Source: Tepidicaulis marinus
Lineage (GTDB): Bacteria > Pseudomonadota > Alphaproteobacteria > Parvibaculales > Parvibaculaceae
Direction: 5' to 3'
Assembly (NCBI RefSeq): GCF_000739695.1
Contig: NZ_BBIO01000003.1
Coordinates: 124,001-188,000 of the forward strand
Length of the DNA: 64,000 bases
Made by a program: the position numbers and the translations under genes
Part shown: piece by piece, positions 60,551 to 64,000 of the stretch
Numbering within the stretch: the stretch's first letter is position 1
Layout of the letters: the number at the start of each line of letters is the position of its first letter
Notes under the pieces: generated by a model
The model's input: the letters and a program-made list of their open reading frames with translations, nothing else
Told to the model about the DNA's origin: nothing
Database searches by the model: none

Positions 60551-61948
60551 TCAATCTGCTGCGGCCCGCCGGCCGGTGCGCCGGCGCACAATGGGATGGG
60601 CCCGCCGCTCGATATGCTGGATGATGAGATCGGCAATGTCTTTGTTGGAGACGGATTCGATCCCTTGCAGGCCGGGGGAGGAATTGACCTCCAGCACTTT
60701 CGGGCCGGAATTGGAGCGCAGGAGGTCGACGCCTGCGACCTCGAGGCCGAGAATCTTCGCAGCGCGGATGGCGGCATCGCGTTCTTCTTTGGTGATGCGC
60801 ACGGAGCGCGCCGTGCCGCCCCGGTGAAGGTTGGAGCGGAAATCGCCGGTCTGAGCTTCCCGGCGCATGGAGGCGACGACCTTGCCGTCCACCACCAGGC
60901 AGCGGATATCAACCCCTTCTGCCTCCTTGACGAATTCCTGAACGAGGAAGTTGGCGTTGAGATTGCGGAAAGCGCCGATCACCGATTGAGCGGCTTTTTT
61001 CGTTTCGGCCAAAACGACGCCGCGCCCTTGCGTGCTTTCCAAGAGCTTGATGATGATCGGGGTCTGGCCGACCAGCTCGATGAGATTGTCGGAATCCTTC
61101 GGTGAAGAGGCAAAAGCCGTTGTGGGCATGCCGATGCCGTGCTTGGCGAGCAACTGATGCGCCAGCAATTTGTCGCGGGAATTGCCGATGGAGGTCGACG
61201 TGTTGACGCAATAGGTGCCGAGCGCCTCGAACTGGCGCACGACCGCCATGCCATAGGAGGTAAGCGAAGCGCCGATGCGCGGGATTACCGCGTCGAAACG
61301 GGGCAGCGGCCGGCCGTCATAATAAACTTCCGGCGAAAAGGCGTTGATATTCATATAGCAGCGGCGCGTATCGATCAGCTCGACGACATGATCGCGCGCC
61401 GTTGCCGCCTCGATCAGGCGCTGAGTGGAATAATTTTCCGGCTCGCGCGTTAGGATCGCGATGCGCAGCGAGCGCTGGACTTCCGGCTTGGAGGCTTGGG
61501 GTTTGTAAACATCATAGGAAAGCTCGCCTTGAATGAACGAGCGGCGCGGCTCTACGGCGTCGTCCTTCATCAAGGCATGGCGGCCGATCAGCATGCGGTA
61601 CTGCATGGATTCGCGGTTGGTGAGCGAGATCTCGATCGGCCATTCGCGCCCGCCGATATTGACCGGGGTTTCGATGATATAGCGCATTTCCGCTTCGCCA
61701 TTGGAGCTGGTGATTTCCCGCCGGTCGATGACGCGCGCCGAGCAATAAATCTCCACTTCCGGCCGGTTGGGGATGGGGTGCAGGCCAAAGCGCACACGGG
61801 GCCTGTCCGGAGAACCGAAGGGCTCGACAGCAAAGGCATGGAGCGAGGAGGTGCGCGCGCCCGTGTCGATCTTGGCTTTGATGGCTGGCAGGCCGAGGCG
61901 CGGCAAGCTTGCCCATTCTTCCCAGCCCAGTGTCAGTTTTTCCGTCAT
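60551..61948 (-). CDS. RimK-type alpha-L-glutamate ligase with N-terminal retropepsin-like domain
   Basis: 465 aa from the ATG at 61948 (AAGGA upstream). About residues 1-145 resemble the ATP-dependent zinc protease (RimB-like) family, with [15 protein letters not shown] (DTGA active site) and [12 protein letters not shown]. The C-terminal 300 residues are an ATP-grasp RimK ligase: [68 protein letters not shown] and [14 protein letters not shown]. RimK ligates glutamates to a protein or small-molecule carboxylate. The fusion couples a putative trimming domain and a ligase in one chain. Target unknown. Confidence 0.93.
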   Translation of the reverse strand: MTEKLTLGWEEWASLPRLGLPAIKAKIDTGARTSSLHAFAVEPFGSPDRPRVRFGLHPIPNRPEVEIYCSARVIDRREITSSNGEAEMRYIIETPVNIGGREWPIEISLTNRESMQYRMLIGRHALMKDDAVEPRRSFIQGELSYDVYKPQASKPEVQRSLRIAILTREPENYSTQRLIEAATARDHVVELIDTRRCYMNINAFSPEVYYDGRPLPRFDAVIPRIGASLTSYGMAVVRQFEALGTYCVNTSTSIGNSRDKLLAHQLLAKHGIGMPTTAFASSPKDSDNLIELVGQTPIIIKLLESTQGRGVVLAETKKAAQSVIGAFRNLNANFLVQEFVKEAEGVDIRCLVVDGKVVASMRREAQTGDFRSNLHRGGTARSVRITKEERDAAIRAAKILGLEVAGVDLLRSNSGPKVLEVNSSPGLQGIESVSNKDIADLIIQHIERRAHPIVRRRTGRRAAAD

Positions 61949-62175
61949 ATCCGGCCAATCCTTCAAGGTCTTCTGGCGTTGTTTGTGCCCCGTCTAGCTC
62001 AGTTCGCTGCTGCTACAAAGGGGAAAGCGGGGAGGGTGCGCGGATTTCGCTTCATCGTCATAAACGCGCCGCGGCGGGAGACGTTTCGCCGCATCTTCCG
62101 GCGCTTTTGTCCATTGAAGCCCAGCCTATCGGTATCAGATAATAGGTATTCAAAATGCTTCTTAAAGGTGTGCCG

Positions 62176-62595
62176 ATGCATGTTTCCCCTTCTCCCCAAG
62201 CCGGGGCCGTAACGGAGACCATGATACATGATCTCGTGCATGAATTTTACCGGCGGGTCCAGGCGGATGAAGTGCTGGGACCGGTCTTCGCGCGCGCCAT
62301 CGGCAACCAAGAGAACTGGGGCCCCCATCTGGCGAAAATGTGCGACTTCTGGTCGTCCGTCATGCTGATGAGCGGGCGCTATCACGGCAGGCCGATGGCG
62401 GCGCATATGAAGGTCAAAACCATAAGACCCGACCATTTCACCCGCTGGCTGAAGCTTTTCGAGGAAGCTGCTTATGATGTGGCCGGACCCGAGGCGGGCG
62501 CGCTTTTTACGGTAAAGGCGCAGCGTATCGCCCATAGTCTGCAGCTCGGGCTTTTCTTCCGGCCGGAAGAGGCGGACGGGGAGCGCCAAACCTAG
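62176..62595 (+). CDS. Group III truncated haemoglobin
   Basis: 139 aa from the ATG at 62176 (AAAGG upstream; an ATG at 62155 lacks support). Group III pattern: LVHEFYRRVQADEVLGPVFA, ENWGPHLAKMCDFWSSVMLM and the proximal His in IRPDHFTRWLKLFEEAA. Group III globins are thought to react with nitric oxide, oxygen or peroxide. Divergent from RimK fusion, with a short shared leader. Confidence 0.92.
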   Translation: MHVSPSPQAGAVTETMIHDLVHEFYRRVQADEVLGPVFARAIGNQENWGPHLAKMCDFWSSVMLMSGRYHGRPMAAHMKVKTIRPDHFTRWLKLFEEAAYDVAGPEAGALFTVKAQRIAHSLQLGLFFRPEEADGERQT

Positions 62596-62630
62596 CCGAG
62601 AACAAGCTGAGCATTTGGGATTTATCCAAT

Positions 62631-62662
62631 AAAAAAGGCCGGTGTTTGCGCACCGGCCTTTT
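62631..62662. terminator. Bidirectional terminator between globin and DUF1329 gene
   Basis: AAAAAA-GGCCGGTG-6-nt loop-CACCGGCC-TTTT. Works on both strands for convergent genes. Confidence 0.9.
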
Positions 62663-62688
62663 CTTTTGCCTCCGGGGAGGCTGGTCGA

Positions 62689-64000
62689 TTAACGCACGCC
62701 GAGCTGGCGGATGGCGGCCGGCGTGTACCGGTTCACATCCAGTTCTTCGGCGCCGTAGTTGATCGGCTCACCTTCGTTCTGCAGAGCCAGAGCGAGGTAA
62801 CGGCCGGCCTGCAGGTCATAGACGATTTCCGCGCCTTTGTTGCAGAGCGGTACGCCATAGTCCTGGCGGCCATGCAGCTCCTGAACGCGCCAGAGCTCGC
62901 CGCGGCCGTCATAAAGTTCCGCACCCGTAATGGTCCAGCTGTCCTCATCGAGGTGAGTCACACGGCGCGAATAGACGTGGCGGGTGCCGCTTTTCAGGTT
63001 GGCCTCGATGCTCCATACCCGGTGCAGCTCATAACGGACATGGTCCTGATTGAGGTGCAGGGGCTTGAGGTAATCGGCATAGGACGCAAGCGAAGCGTCA
63101 TAGGCATTGGCCGCAACGAATTTCTCGGACTTGCCGAGAACGGTCCAGTCATAGCGGTCCGGGGCGCCATTGTAGCCGTCGAAGCTGTCCGAAGTGGACA
63201 GGCCGTCGGAGTTGGTGCCCGGGTTATCGTAAGCAATGTTCGGGGCGCGGCGCACACGGCGGGTACCGGGCGAATACTGCCAGGCTTTGCGGTCTTCAAG
63301 GGCACGGTTCAGCGTTTCGTGCACCAGGATCACGCTACCTGCCGAACGGGCGGGCGCCACGGTGTTGGCGATGTAGTAGAGCGAGATATTGTTCAGCTCT
63401 TCCGCGCGTTTTTTGCTCGGGTCCGACCATTGCAGAATGGCTTCATCCTGCACGGTCTGCAGCTCATATTCGCCCGAACGGGTGACTGGGGCCGCGGTGA
63501 ACTCGCGCGTCAGTTTGAAGGCGCGGTAACGCAGCGTGTGGTTCCAGATGATTTCCAGCGCGTTGTTCGGGATCGGGAAGGGCGAACCCATGATCCCCTC
63601 GGACACACCATTGCCGCCCGGCGTCAGTTCGGAAACCTGCGCATTGCGCTTGTTGGCTTCATAGACGAATTCCGGGAAGGCGCAGGAGCGGCGGGTCTGA
63701 TAGACCTTCATCTTGTAGGTCGGGTAGGTCGACAGCATGGCTTTGTAGCCTTCCGTCAGCTGCCCGTCATACTGCGCCATGTTGCCTGCGGTGACTTCGA
63801 ACTGAACCGCATCGCCCTTGAACGGGTTCGGCATCAGTTTGTCGGCTGAATATTCGCCCTGCACGCTGGCCGGGACGCTGGACAGGCCGCCGGTCCATGC
63901 CGGGATCGCCCCGCCATTGCCTGCTTTTTCCGAGCCCATGGGCGTCAGGTCGGCGCCGAGGCGGTTGACCTGAGCCTCGGGCACCTTGGCCAGAGCCGAT
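62689..64000 (-). CDS. DUF1329-family outer-membrane-type protein, 5' part outside window
   Basis: At least 437 residues; the start lies beyond the right edge, and the visible N-terminus corresponds to the mature part (PEAQVNRLGADLTPMGSEKAG). Family blocks: AIPAWTGGL, NPFKGD, LNNISLYYIANTVAPARSAGS, AWQYSPGTRRVRRAPNIAYD, GLSTSDSFDGYNGAPDRYDW and HRVWSIEANLKSGTRHVYS. DUF1329 proteins have a lipoprotein-sorting-like fold and often sit beside DUF1302 outer-membrane genes and hydrocarbon or steroid degradation genes. Ends 26 nt from the bidirectional terminator. Confidence 0.92.
   Translation of the reverse strand, partial: SALAKVPEAQVNRLGADLTPMGSEKAGNGGAIPAWTGGLSSVPASVQGEYSADKLMPNPFKGDAVQFEVTAGNMAQYDGQLTEGYKAMLSTYPTYKMKVYQTRRSCAFPEFVYEANKRNAQVSELTPGGNGVSEGIMGSPFPIPNNALEIIWNHTLRYRAFKLTREFTAAPVTRSGEYELQTVQDEAILQWSDPSKKRAEELNNISLYYIANTVAPARSAGSVILVHETLNRALEDRKAWQYSPGTRRVRRAPNIAYDNPGTNSDGLSTSDSFDGYNGAPDRYDWTVLGKSEKFVAANAYDASLASYADYLKPLHLNQDHVRYELHRVWSIEANLKSGTRHVYSRRVTHLDEDSWTITGAELYDGRGELWRVQELHGRQDYGVPLCNKGAEIVYDLQAGRYLALALQNEGEPINYGAEELDVNRYTPAAIRQLGVR

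Overview
The window is a piece of a GC-rich alphaproteobacterial chromosome. Supporting signs are the nadD-proA-proB-obgE-GNAT-rpmA-rplU order, a phosphatidylcholine synthase, general-stress (EcfG-type) promoters of the form GGAAC-N16-CGTT, FixK/FNR-type boxes, ergothioneine genes egtBD, two Baeyer-Villiger-type monooxygenases and a DUF1329 protein. A Hyphomicrobiales/Parvibaculales-type organism would fit, but the genus cannot be fixed by eye.

Layout. 1-13 kb (minus strand): envC-like gene, a GpmI homologue that has lost nearly all catalytic residues, rlmH, rsfS, an egtB-egtD pair with its own stress-type promoter, a SemiSWEET gene, nadD, proA, proB, obgE, a GNAT gene, rpmA, rplU and pcs. 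13-15 kb: a divergent dehydrogenase/TetR pair around an operator-like palindrome, then tRNA-Ser(CGA). 15-19.5 kb: a lower-GC, probably acquired, four-gene module (SxtJ-like protein, DUF5989, carbamoyltransferase, SGNH hydrolase). 20-26.6 kb: an esterase-monooxygenase fusion, a PQQ-type sugar dehydrogenase, a GlxA-type regulator, a methyltransferase and a cupin behind a 42-bp perfect palindrome. 26.7-30.6 kb: a low-oxygen type locus in which hsp20-CBS-BCAM0308 diverges from a split YeeE/YedE transporter plus alcohol dehydrogenase, each side with a FixK/FNR-like box placed like a class II activator site. 30.7-36 kb: LysR regulator and the DabB-DabA inorganic-carbon pump with a small third gene. 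36-39.5 kb: GST/MarR around a 28-bp palindrome, MAPEG, VOC and AraC genes. 39.6-42.2 kb: cytochrome bd-type oxidase genes in which cydA is frameshifted. 42.4-49 kb: PAS protein, a four-gene Csu-type chaperone-usher pilus operon, an XRE/MmyB-type regulator sharing an upstream motif with its neighbour, and a probable small RNA with a stress promoter and intrinsic terminator. 49-58.8 kb: PRC-barrel protein, MFS transporter, amidoligase plus glutamine-amidotransferase-like hydrolase, ECF sigma factor, ribbon-helix-helix protein, anti-sigma-like protein behind a stress promoter, Fe-type superoxide dismutase, DUF2855 and a chemoreceptor. 58.9-64 kb: a second monooxygenase, a retropepsin-RimK fusion, a group III truncated haemoglobin and the 3' part of a DUF1329 gene.

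How it fits together. Three GGAAC-N16-CGTT promoters (in front of egtB, the small RNA and the anti-sigma-like gene) suggest that part of the window belongs to the general stress regulon, together with an antioxidant set (ergothioneine, SodB, GST). The FixK/FNR-like boxes and the cytochrome bd-type genes point to a separate low-oxygen programme. The strongest oddities are the intact but catalytically stripped GpmI homologue, the frameshifted cydA, the esterase-monooxygenase fusion with a changed fingerprint residue, and the small RNA candidate. GC contrasts and motif searches were done by eye, without database searches.
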